Positions 1 through 6,484 are shown, counted from the stretch's first letter. The stretch is 7,958 nucleotides of DNA from an uncultured Bacteroidales bacterium (GCA_903873355.1 CAIQOG010000379.1:1-7958), one strand, 5' to 3'. Numbers and translations: made by a program. Notes: generated from the sequence alone by a model not told the origin.

Positions 1-56
1 ACTATAATTATTGCGGTAAGACCGTAAATAGCTATTTGTTCAATTTGTAGTTCCAT
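1..56 (-). CDS. 5' end of an unidentified membrane-associated protein (partial, runs off the window)
   Basis: Only the first 18 codons are present, reading MELQIEQIAIYGLTAIII. An acidic start is followed by a hydrophobic run, which suggests a membrane segment beginning near residue 8. The ATG (56-54) shares one base with the TAA stop of the upstream gene (58-56), giving TAATG, so translation of the two genes is probably coupled. By position it is the next gene of the ccsBA/b-cytochrome cluster and would be expected to be a partner redox subunit. That is inference from location only, and no family can be recognised from so short a piece. Confidence 0.6.
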   Translation of the reverse strand, partial: MELQIEQIAIYGLTAIII

Positions 57-853
57 TATTTAAACTGAATCCATGTATATCCGAGTAACAAAGCGACTGT
101 TACATGTATCACCATGATTAAAATCATAATTATTGCAAATGGAAGATGTAAAACATGCCAGTAATTGAACAGTTTTTGCATCTTATCCAATCTCTCAATC
201 CGTTTTTCGAGTATATTCTCTTTTCTGATAAGATACCTTACTTTGCGAAACTCTTTATGAGGTATTTTACCCGAAATCAGTTTTTTTCTGATAATTGAAA
301 ACCGGGTTGTTTTCACGTCTGAAAACCGAATACCATATTTATCAAATAGTTCATCGTCAAGTTCGGATTTCAAATCCTGAATTTCCCGAACACTTAATTC
401 CCTGCCTTCAATAGAACGTGGAATTTGAATGTATATAAAACGACCAACAATTCCACTTAAAAATACAATCACAAGACTCCATAAACCAACAGATATTAAT
501 CCGCCAAATTTGAAGCTGGTGTGGAATAAAACCATTATAAAACCCAGCGTACAAATGAAAATATGCCATTCGAGCCAGTGTTTAAGTAATCCAACCCGTG
601 CGAAAATCTTCATTCGTTTGCGGGCCATATATCCAAATAACCCAAAGACTATAAATAAAGTACCAATTATTCCCAGCCCATGACCAATAAAACCCGTTGG
701 TTTTAGTAAGTAATATAGCGGATGTTCAAGCCTTAATGTCCCTTCAACAGGTAATTTGTAATAAGAAAACCCGAAATATACCAATATGAAAAAAGTAAAT
801 AGAATAATTAAATTATATAATACTAATGATATTTTGTGTGGAAATCCTTTCAT
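56..853 (-). CDS. Putative diheme b-type cytochrome membrane subunit (265 aa)
   Basis: This is a polytopic inner-membrane protein with about five hydrophobic segments (near residues 8-30, 54-76, 96-114, 119-142 and 234-258). Two helices each carry a histidine pair with exactly 13 residues between: H97/H111 and H236/H250. This is the spacing of the four axial ligands in bc1/b6f-type cytochrome b, so two stacked hemes b are plausible; H92 and H233 are extra histidines close by. Between the helix pairs lies a charged, Lys/Arg/Glu-rich soluble stretch (about 146-225), possibly helical or coiled coil. A longer reading from TTG at 868 is open, but ATG at 853 (residues MKGFPHK) is preferred because it is a normal start directly before the first membrane segment. 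It follows ccsBA by about 175 bases and overlaps the next gene by one base. A likely role is quinol or electron transfer linked to c-type cytochromes. The exact family is not recognised; the heme assignment is an inference from histidine spacing. Confidence 0.72.
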   Translation of the reverse strand: MKGFPHKISLVLYNLIILFTFFILVYFGFSYYKLPVEGTLRLEHPLYYLLKPTGFIGHGLGIIGTLFIVFGLFGYMARKRMKIFARVGLLKHWLEWHIFICTLGFIMVLFHTSFKFGGLISVGLWSLVIVFLSGIVGRFIYIQIPRSIEGRELSVREIQDLKSELDDELFDKYGIRFSDVKTTRFSIIRKKLISGKIPHKEFRKVRYLIRKENILEKRIERLDKMQKLFNYWHVLHLPFAIIMILIMVIHVTVALLLGYTWIQFK

Positions 854-935
854 TAATTTGGTTTTCAATTATTTACATATTTGTTTCAGCATTAATTATT
901 CTTCTGAAACCTGAAAGAATTATTATTTCACTTAT

Positions 936-965
936 CAAAAATAATAAAATTGTAAGTATTACAAA
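936..965 (-). promoter_or_regulatory. Candidate Bacteroidota sigma-ABfr promoter for the b-cytochrome gene
   Basis: On the minus strand, TTTG (965-962) lies 18 bases before TATTTTTG (943-936), which matches the known TTTG/TAnnTTTG consensus with near-standard spacing. Transcription would begin near 929, giving a leader of about 75 bases before the ATG at 853. The leader contains a GTTTCAG/CTGAAAC inverted pair. This suggests the b-cytochrome gene can be transcribed independently of ccsBA, although read-through is not excluded because no clear terminator lies in 854-1028. Confidence 0.45.
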
Positions 966-1028
966 CAAAAATCAGTATAAATCACTGTAATATAGAAATA
1001 TTCTAAATTGCGAAATGACAAATTTATT

Positions 1029-4000
1029 TTATTCTGAACCTCTGTTCCTGAATTTCTTTTCGGAATAATATGCTAAAAGTATTAATGCAATTATAATGAA
1101 TAAAACAATGTATACAGCTACAGGAATAGCAGGTGGTGTTCCCTGACCATACGAATGCATTCCCGAAAGGTAATAATTTACACCGAAGTAAGTCATAATA
1201 ATAGTACTGAATCCAAGGATTGATACGGTATTGAAAATCAATAAATTATTTGCATTTTTTATTTTGCGAAGATGCAGAATAGCCGAATAGACCAGAACGG
1301 TTACCAATGCCCAGGTTTCTTTCGCATCCCAGCCCCAATAGCGTCCCCACGATTCGTTTGCCCAGATTCCGCCGAGGAATGTTCCAACGGTGAGCATAAA
1401 CAATCCAATGATGAGTGTGAGTTCAATAATATAGCTGAATTCCAAAATATTATCATTCAGTTTGACTGCATTTTTATTGGTTCGTGCTATCATCAAACAC
1501 ATGTTGAATAATGCCAGCATGGCCGCCATAGCAAAGAATCCATAGCTTGATGTAATAACAGCCACATGTATAACCAGCCAATATGATTTCAACACCGGAA
1601 CTAAATTGGTAATTTCAGGGTTCATCCAGCTCATACCTGCAACCGAAAGAGCAATAGCCGCCAATAATGATGTAATTGCCAGCGTGATAGGTGAGCGCAT
1701 AGCAAATACAAGTCCGGCAAGTGCTGTAGCCCAACCCACAAAAATCATGGATTCATAGCCATTACTCCAGGGTGCATGGTCGGAAATATACCATCGCAAA
1801 GCAAGTCCTGCAGTATAAACGATAAACATGAATCCAAGCGGATAAATACTCAACTCAAGCCATTTTTCTAACTTAGGATTGTATTTAAGGATATTGAAAA
1901 GATGCAATGAGATAAGTAAAATCCCAAATAGTCCATATAAAATAGCTAAAGTCAGGAAGATGCTCAGATTATTATACATCACTTCCATTTTTACATGGGT
2001 TTTGGATGGAAGCTGACTACCACCATTCAATGTCTGATAGTTTTTCAGACTCAGCAAAGCCATGTTAGCATTGCTCCAATTGTCGTTCTGATAGCCTTCC
2101 TGAAGAGCTGAAAGGTAGTTGTTTAATAATTTTGCAGGGCCGGTGCTTTCCATTGGGTTCATAGATGACATTCCGCTCATCATACCCATTGCATTCATAT
2201 CGCCATCGGCAGGAGATTTTGCAGCGGAATCAGTCATCATATCCGACATCGAATTATCATCAATTTTTCCGGCTTTTCCACTTTTGCCTGTCACCGGGCA
2301 TTTATTACCTGAACCACCCATCGCATCTGCCATCGAACTGTCAGCCGGTTTATCTGTCATACCGTCTTTTCCAGACATTGGACAAGTACTACTTGGCTTC
2401 ATTGATTCCATGCCAGGTTCTGCTGTCGACATAGAATTCATATCTGCAATAGTCCATTTTCCTGTTTTATTGTCTTGTGCGGGGAAAATTTTCAACAACG
2501 CACCCGAGAAAATACTGTTCAGAATATTCATTCGTTCGTCCACGTTAATCAGCTCTTTTTCATACTGATTTCGCTGGGATGGATCTTTCTGGTAAATTGC
2601 ATTTACTTTTTCGGCTAATTTGTACGTGCCACCCTGTTTCATATCAACTAATTGATTGAGTGATACATAATCTTTTGCAGCACCAAGCTCTTTGGCCAAA
2701 CCATCGTGAGCAACCTTTATGACAGGTTCGTTTTGCCATTTAGCGGGGTCGAGGGTCATGCTGATAAATACTTCGAGTGCTGACTGACCCTTGTAGCTTG
2801 TCTTTTTGCTGATTTTACGGAAAACGTCAGAAGCATAGGTGCTGATTGGTTCAATCCGTCCCTGTGCCTCGTCCTGTATAAGCAGACTGTTCAGCGCTTC
2901 GAAATGTTCTTTTTTACTGCTGTTTTTATCAACCGCAAATATAGAAGCTGAACAAACAAGTAAGCCAATTATTAGAAGTGTTTTTGCTGCTTTTCTCGAT
3001 TCCTGAATACTTTTGCTGAGTCGGATAACAGTATGGAAGCGACTGTTTTTGTTGAACAAAGTCAGTACCATACCAATAAGCATAAAGAAATAACCCACGT
3101 ACGTTACCAGCGTTCCCCAGTAATCGTGATTTACCGAAAGTACAGTTCCCTGCTCGTCCTGATCGTAGGATGACTGGAAGAAACGATAGCCACGATAATT
3201 CAGAATATTGTTCATATAAATACGGAACGGCTTCATAAGTTTCATTTCGGGGTCATTCACTGTAATTTCACTGGCGTATGACGACGGACTGTTTGAACCC
3301 GGATAACGGTCGAGTTGGAATTCGCGCAAGGTAATGCTGAAAGGCAGTTTCTGAGGAAGATTGCCGTAACTTATGCTAACTTTTACATCGTTTATCTGGC
3401 AAGTTCCGGCATCGCCTGTTTCATTTTCGGCAGTCAGTACATTTACCTGTTTTGTGGCACTTCCGTCCGATACGCTGAAAACAACAGCCGTTTTACCTTT
3501 CATCATCATACCCATTTTGTTCGATTCGGGATTGTACTGAATCAGGGTCTTTTTGGCGTGTTGCATGAATTTTTTTAATACAAGAATCACTTTGTCGGTT
3601 TTGTAGATGGTTCGTTCCTGTACCGGAATCAGCGTGCCGGGTGCAACGCTTGATTCGCTGCTTTGCATCATACTCATTGTAGATAAAGCTGAATTACTTT
3701 TCATAAAGAGATTGTCGCCATCCATGGTGAAATTTAAATCGGCTTTTCCACTGGTGTCGCCAAACGCGTACAACTGACCGGCGTATTCTTTGCTTTCACC
3801 CGCCGAAAGTATCATTTCTTTGCCCTGATTGCCCTGATTCATCACGAACAATTCGAAGACAGGTTCACCTTTCGGGTCATTTTCGATTATCTCCATGGCA
3901 TTAGGCATCAAAAGTGTATTTTGAATGGTAATGGTTTTAGCACCAATACTGAGAGATTTTGAAAAATCATTCGATTCGGTTTCGGAAAAAGTAAATTCAG

Positions 4001-4409
4001 TGGTTTTTTCCACTTTCTGACCATTATATTCAGCTGTAATGCGTACAGAGCTTTTTTCGGATGTTATTTCATTGCTTGTTTCACCCTGACGAATGTGCAT
4101 AATGCCTTCCGAACCAACATATCGGGTAATGGCAGAGCCAATAAGAATGACGATAAATGACAGGTGAAAAAGCAATATGCTGAATTTCTTCTTGTTTGTC
4201 AAATTGAAGCGTATCACACTACCAATCAGATTGACAATAAGCAGTGCTAATAGTAATTCAAACCATTTGGCATTGTACACCATATCGTGTGCATAGGCTG
4301 TTCCTGAACCACTCTCGGCAAAGGTTGCATATCCAATTACTGCACCGAAAATAAGTAAAAGTATCACCGAAGTGACCATCGAAAATAGAATATCTGTTAG
4401 TTTTTTCAT
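1029..4409 (-). CDS. ccsBA: Fused cytochrome c biogenesis protein CcsBA (ResB-ResC fusion, System II)
   Basis: This protein exports heme and attaches it to CXXCH motifs of apocytochromes c in the periplasm. The N-terminal ResB/CcsB half has membrane segments near 8-29, 49-67 and 76-95, a periplasmic domain about 97-430, and segments near 432-451 and 475-493. A second periplasmic region (about 494-812) precedes the multi-helix CcsA/ResC half. The tryptophan-rich heme-handling (WWD) motif lies at 1016-1033 (WANESWGRYWGWD...). Candidate heme-ligand histidines are H82 and H948 in the membrane and H878 (SDHAPW) and H1085 (GMHSYG) outside it, matching the TM-His and P-His pairs of characterised CcsBA proteins. 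At 1126 aa it is longer than the roughly 900-1000 aa usual for fused CcsBA. Part of the excess is a Met-rich, Cys-Pro-bearing repeat at about 657-753. The start is the ATG at 4409. In many Bacteroidota this gene follows nrfHA; here it leads its cluster and no c-type cytochrome gene is visible. Confidence 0.95.
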   Translation of the reverse strand: MKKLTDILFSMVTSVILLLIFGAVIGYATFAESGSGTAYAHDMVYNAKWFELLLALLIVNLIGSVIRFNLTNKKKFSILLFHLSFIVILIGSAITRYVGSEGIMHIRQGETSNEITSEKSSVRITAEYNGQKVEKTTEFTFSETESNDFSKSLSIGAKTITIQNTLLMPNAMEIIENDPKGEPVFELFVMNQGNQGKEMILSAGESKEYAGQLYAFGDTSGKADLNFTMDGDNLFMKSNSALSTMSMMQSSESSVAPGTLIPVQERTIYKTDKVILVLKKFMQHAKKTLIQYNPESNKMGMMMKGKTAVVFSVSDGSATKQVNVLTAENETGDAGTCQINDVKVSISYGNLPQKLPFSITLREFQLDRYPGSNSPSSYASEITVNDPEMKLMKPFRIYMNNILNYRGYRFFQSSYDQDEQGTVLSVNHDYWGTLVTYVGYFFMLIGMVLTLFNKNSRFHTVIRLSKSIQESRKAAKTLLIIGLLVCSASIFAVDKNSSKKEHFEALNSLLIQDEAQGRIEPISTYASDVFRKISKKTSYKGQSALEVFISMTLDPAKWQNEPVIKVAHDGLAKELGAAKDYVSLNQLVDMKQGGTYKLAEKVNAIYQKDPSQRNQYEKELINVDERMNILNSIFSGALLKIFPAQDNKTGKWTIADMNSMSTAEPGMESMKPSSTCPMSGKDGMTDKPADSSMADAMGGSGNKCPVTGKSGKAGKIDDNSMSDMMTDSAAKSPADGDMNAMGMMSGMSSMNPMESTGPAKLLNNYLSALQEGYQNDNWSNANMALLSLKNYQTLNGGSQLPSKTHVKMEVMYNNLSIFLTLAILYGLFGILLISLHLFNILKYNPKLEKWLELSIYPLGFMFIVYTAGLALRWYISDHAPWSNGYESMIFVGWATALAGLVFAMRSPITLAITSLLAAIALSVAGMSWMNPEITNLVPVLKSYWLVIHVAVITSSYGFFAMAAMLALFNMCLMIARTNKNAVKLNDNILEFSYIIELTLIIGLFMLTVGTFLGGIWANESWGRYWGWDAKETWALVTVLVYSAILHLRKIKNANNLLIFNTVSILGFSTIIMTYFGVNYYLSGMHSYGQGTPPAIPVAVYIVLFIIIALILLAYYSEKKFRNRGSE
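2217..2384 (-). repeat. Tandem 84-bp (28-residue) repeat inside ccsBA encoding CP[MV][ST]GK motifs
   Basis: Residues 676-703 and 704-731 align without gaps. Both begin CP-[M/V]-[S/T]-GK-x-G and share K at 687/715, D at 690/718, S-M-x-D-x-M at 692-697/720-725, S at 700/728 and K at 703/731, which gives 13 of 28 identities. A third, partial and gapped echo (PADGDMNAM, from 733) follows. The segment lies in the second periplasmic region of CcsBA and is rich in Met, Ser, Asp and Gly, so it is probably a flexible loop. The function is unknown; metal or heme binding is possible from the residue content. Confidence 0.75.
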
Positions 4410-4426
4410 TTTTTAGTTTGTTATTA

Positions 4427-4434
4427 CAAAATTA
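4427..4434 (-). promoter_or_regulatory. Candidate -7 box for ccsBA
   Basis: On the minus strand, TAATTTTG matches TAnnTTTG exactly and lies 17 bases before the ccsBA ATG, implying a short leader. No good TTTG -33 element is found at the usual distance, so the promoter call is tentative. Confidence 0.35.
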
Positions 4435-4542
4435 ATTTACCGTTTTATGTTCTGCTATAATTTTCGTACGTTTTTTAGATATATTTATTCGGATTGAAAA
4501 TATGTAAGTATTCAATAGTATTTAATGATATGTTTTAGTTTT

Positions 4543-4653
4543 GACCCCCAAACCCCCAAATGGGGGCTTTAAGACCAAGTATGTAAAAATCTAATTTAAT
4601 GATATTCTTTTCTTAGAACCACTCTTAAGCCCCCATTTGGGGGTTTGGGGGTC
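4543..4653. repeat. Inverted pair of REP-like palindromes (BIME-like element)
   Basis: The left arm (4543-4573) begins GACCCCCAAACCCCC and ends GGGGGCTTTAAG. The right arm (4624-4653) is its reverse complement except for one missing base in the CTTAA(A)G part. The spacer is 50 bases. Each arm also contains its own inner palindrome, CCCCC-ATTT/AAAT-GGGGG. Similar GACCCCC...GGGGGCTT palindromes are, in my general knowledge, scattered through Bacteroidota genomes. Two REP units in opposite orientation resemble the BIME arrangement mobilised by IS200-like RAYT transposases, but no such gene is in this window. Confidence 0.75.
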
Positions 4654-4675
4654 ATCAAAGACAAATAACTTAAGG

Positions 4676-4741
4676 TATGCATAGAAAACACCTCCTGTGT
4701 TTAATTCATTTCTCCCAACTTTCGGGTGTTTTCTATGGATA
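4676..4741. repeat. 13-bp perfect inverted repeat with an alternative internal hairpin
   Basis: CATAGAAAACACC (4680-4692) is exactly complementary to GGTGTTTTCTATG (4725-4737), with a 32-base spacer. The pairing extends to 16 of 17 (4676-4692 with 4725-4741) if one mismatch is allowed. Within it, AAACAC (4686-4691) can instead pair with GTGTTT (4697-4702) around a CCTCCT-type loop. The two folds exclude each other. It could be a repeat remnant or a regulatory RNA or DNA structure; no function is assigned. Confidence 0.6.
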
Positions 4742-4863
4742 ATACTAGACTTTTAAATTATGCAACGCAAAGATATTTTATTTTCGCTATTACTTTTCTA
4801 TTTAAAATGTTATTTATTGCCTAAAATCAGGTATTAATGAACCTGAACATAAAAAAAGTGTTT

Positions 4864-4871
4864 TATATTTG
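4864..4871 (+). promoter_or_regulatory. Candidate -7 box for mntH
   Basis: TATATTTG matches TAnnTTTG. Transcription would begin near 4879, giving a leader of about 160 bases that contains the three hairpins at 4926-5011. No TTTG is found 19-21 bases upstream. A second match, TATGTTTG (4949-4956), lies inside the hairpin element and would give a shorter leader; the sequence alone does not decide between them. Confidence 0.3.
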
Positions 4872-4925
4872 TTACATTTTAAAAATCCGATACAGATGAA
4901 GCACTATTTCATTCGGTGATAGTTG

Positions 4926-5011
4926 AACCCGCTACGGGGTTGTGTTTTTATGTTTGGGATCATCCCCCCGTTAAAACCGGGGGTTATGCAAAGTAAATCC
5001 CTCCGGGATTT
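4926..5011. repeat. Three-hairpin intergenic element upstream of mntH
   Basis: Three palindromes follow one another: AACCC/GGGTT (4926-4930 with 4937-4941), CCCCCG/CGGGGG (4965-4970 with 4978-4983) and AAATCCC/GGGATTT (4995-5001 with 5005-5011, three-base loop). The layout resembles short palindromic repeats common between Bacteroidota genes. If transcription starts at the upstream TAnnTTTG box, all three lie in the mntH leader and the last ends 29 bases before the ATG. It does not show the conserved core of the yybP-ykoY Mn riboswitch. Confidence 0.65.
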
Positions 5012-5040
5012 CATATTTTCTAAAATTAGTTAGCTAAAGT

Positions 5041-6300
5041 ATGTTTGAACTTTTCAAAAATATTGACCGCAAGAACTATCGCCCGATTTTTGGCGGGTTG
5101 GATATATTTAAATTCATTGGCCCGGGACTTTTGGTTACGGTTGGCTTTATCGACCCCGGAAACTGGGCTTCGAACCTGGCTGCTGGTGCCGGATATGGTT
5201 ATTCACTGCTGTGGATGGTGACCTTATCCACTTTTATGCTTATCGTACTGCAACACAACGTGGCTCACCTGGGAATTGCAACCGGATTATGTCTTTCCGA
5301 AGCTACTACCATTTACCTGAAGCCCCGTTATTCCAAGTTTCTGCTTACTTCGGCTATGCTGGCTTCCATTTCCACATCACTGGCCGAAATTCTGGGTGGT
5401 GCCATTGCCTTAGATATGCTTTTTCATATTCCCATCCGGGCAGGAGCGTTGCTGGTTACCATTTTTGTGATGATCATGCTCTTTACTAATTCCTACCGGA
5501 TTATGGAGAAATGGATTATCGCCTTTGTTTCGGTTATCGGACTGTCGTTTCTATACGAACTTTCGCTGGTAAATATCGACTGGAACGGAGCGATGATAGG
5601 GTGGGTGACACCATCGTTTCCAAAAGGTTCGATGCTGGTAATTATGAGTGTGCTGGGGGCGGTGGTTATGCCGCACAACCTGTTTCTGCATTCCGAAATT
5701 ATTCAGAGCCGCCAGTGGAACCTGCAGGATGAGGTGGTGATTAAGAAACAGTTGCGTTACGAATTCCTCGACACACTGGTTTCTATGCTTATTGGGTGGG
5801 CGATAAACAGCGCCATGATTTTACTGGCAGCGGCTACCTTCTTCAAAACAAAAACTGTTGTGAATGAACTGCAGCAGGCCAATCACCTGCTTACTCCCTT
5901 GCTGGGAACGAATGCAGCGATTGTGTTCGGAGTGGCGTTGCTGTTTTCGGGTATTGCATCCACCACTACATCGGGCATGGCTGCCGGAACTATTTTTGCA
6001 GGAATGTACAAAGAGCCTTACGATATAAAGGATAACCACTCCCGCGTGGGTGTTTCCATCTCGCTGGTGGTGGCTTTTGTAATAATTCTGTTTATCAGCA
6101 ATCCGTTTCAGGGTCTTATTATCTCGCAGATGATTCTGAGTGTTCAGCTGCCGTTCACCATCTTTCTGCAGGTGTACCTTACTTCGTCCGAAAAGGTGAT
6201 GGGGAAATATAAAAACTCCACATTTTCAAAACTTCTGCTTTACTCGCTGGGTGCTATCGTAACTGCCTTGAATATTGCCCTTTTTGTGAGTTTGTTTTAA
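5041..6300 (+). CDS. mntH: NRAMP-family divalent metal transporter (Mn2+/Fe2+), MntH
   Basis: This is an inner-membrane proton-coupled importer of Mn2+ and probably Fe2+, 419 aa with about eleven hydrophobic helices, a normal length for bacterial NRAMPs. The metal-site motifs are intact: DPGN at 38-41 in the first helix and MPHN at 210-213 in the sixth, the latter in the typical MPHNLFLHSE context. The late segment SQMILSVQLPF (about 362-372) matches the conserved glutamine-bearing helix. One departure is the segment GIASTTTSGMAAGTIFAGM (304-322), where canonical NRAMPs have a conserved GQ near the end; this protein lacks it, suggesting a divergent subgroup. The gene stands alone on the plus strand, diverges from ccsBA and converges with the FISUMP gene. 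Two 60-base samples count 50-52% GC, against 40% for one sample of ccsBA, so composition differs from its neighbours. Regulation by metal is likely from the family, but no operator is recognised. Confidence 0.95.
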   Translation: MFELFKNIDRKNYRPIFGGLDIFKFIGPGLLVTVGFIDPGNWASNLAAGAGYGYSLLWMVTLSTFMLIVLQHNVAHLGIATGLCLSEATTIYLKPRYSKFLLTSAMLASISTSLAEILGGAIALDMLFHIPIRAGALLVTIFVMIMLFTNSYRIMEKWIIAFVSVIGLSFLYELSLVNIDWNGAMIGWVTPSFPKGSMLVIMSVLGAVVMPHNLFLHSEIIQSRQWNLQDEVVIKKQLRYEFLDTLVSMLIGWAINSAMILLAAATFFKTKTVVNELQQANHLLTPLLGTNAAIVFGVALLFSGIASTTTSGMAAGTIFAGMYKEPYDIKDNHSRVGVSISLVVAFVIILFISNPFQGLIISQMILSVQLPFTIFLQVYLTSSEKVMGKYKNSTFSKLLLYSLGAIVTALNIALFVSLF

Positions 6301-6480
6301 TCTTCTGCTCTTCTGCTCCTCGTTTGCAACGAGGAGATAATGGTTTGTTGTTTCTAACAAAAAATTCGCGTTCAAAACGCTTTCCCAAATACTCCTCGTT
6401 GCAAACGAGGAGGAGAGTAATTCGTGTTCAAAACACTATACAATTAACCCCTCGTTGCAAACGAGGGGGAGAGTAAGTTA
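6301..6480. repeat. Intergenic hairpin array with two tandem 56-bp units
   Basis: The spacer between the convergent mntH and FISUMP genes starts with a tandem octamer TTCTGCTC (6303-6310, 6311-6318). Three 9-bp-stem hairpins follow at 6316-6336, 6392-6412 and 6448-6468, with stems CTCCTCGTT or CCCCTCGTT and three-base loops; the first is the exact reverse complement of the second. Smaller hairpins alternate with them at 6344-6361 (TTTGTT/AACAAA), 6368-6380 (GCGTT/AACGC) and 6424-6436 (GTGTT/AACAC). Units 6365-6420 and 6421-6476 are tandem copies, 46 of 56 bases identical, each with one small and one large hairpin. The stems could end transcription from both sides, but no T-runs follow, so an intrinsic terminator is not called. 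Confidence 0.8.
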
Positions 6481-6484
6481 AATA

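Larger units (their letters stand above)
4410..5040. other. Divergent intergenic region between ccsBA and mntH
   Basis: These 631 bases separate two divergently transcribed genes and contain no convincing ORF. They hold, in order, a likely ccsBA -7 box, an inverted pair of palindromic G/C-run repeats (4543-4653), a 13-bp inverted repeat with an alternative hairpin (4676-4741), an AT-rich stretch with a TAnnTTTG box (about 4742-4920) and a three-hairpin element (4926-5011). The last element ends 29 bases before the mntH start. An 8-bp palindrome TTAGCTAA (5030-5037) lies immediately before the mntH ATG. Confidence 0.8.

Noticed and set aside
429..683. 84-codon plus-strand ORF opposite the b-cytochrome gene
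   Set aside because: Antisense shadow of a well-supported membrane protein; no family features.
2119..2568. 149-codon ORF on the plus strand opposite ccsBA
   Set aside because: It lies entirely antisense to the repeat-bearing part of ccsBA, has no recognisable motif, and its composition is explained by the complement of Met/Ser/Asp codons.
2928..2990. Lipoprotein signal (LLVCSAS) within ccsBA residues 475-497
   Set aside because: Val precedes the Cys where Gly, Ala or Ser is required, and the segment lies deep inside a continuous multi-pass protein.
4676..4741. MITE or insertion sequence bounded by 13-bp terminal inverted repeats
   Set aside because: The element is only about 62 bases with no clear target-site duplication, so a mobile element is not supported.
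4926..5011. yybP-ykoY Mn2+ riboswitch upstream of mntH
   Set aside because: The location would fit, but the conserved riboswitch core motifs are not visible and the three short palindromes fit dispersed repeats better.
5211..5489. 92-codon ORF inside mntH in another frame
   Set aside because: Out-of-frame shadow of a clearly conserved NRAMP gene.
6316..6468. CRISPR-like array between mntH and the FISUMP gene
   Set aside because: Repeats are only two tandem units with no regularly spaced unique spacers, and the conserved parts are self-complementary hairpins.
6301..6480. Classical rho-independent bidirectional terminator
   Set aside because: Stems are strong but no T-run follows on either strand, so termination remains only possible.
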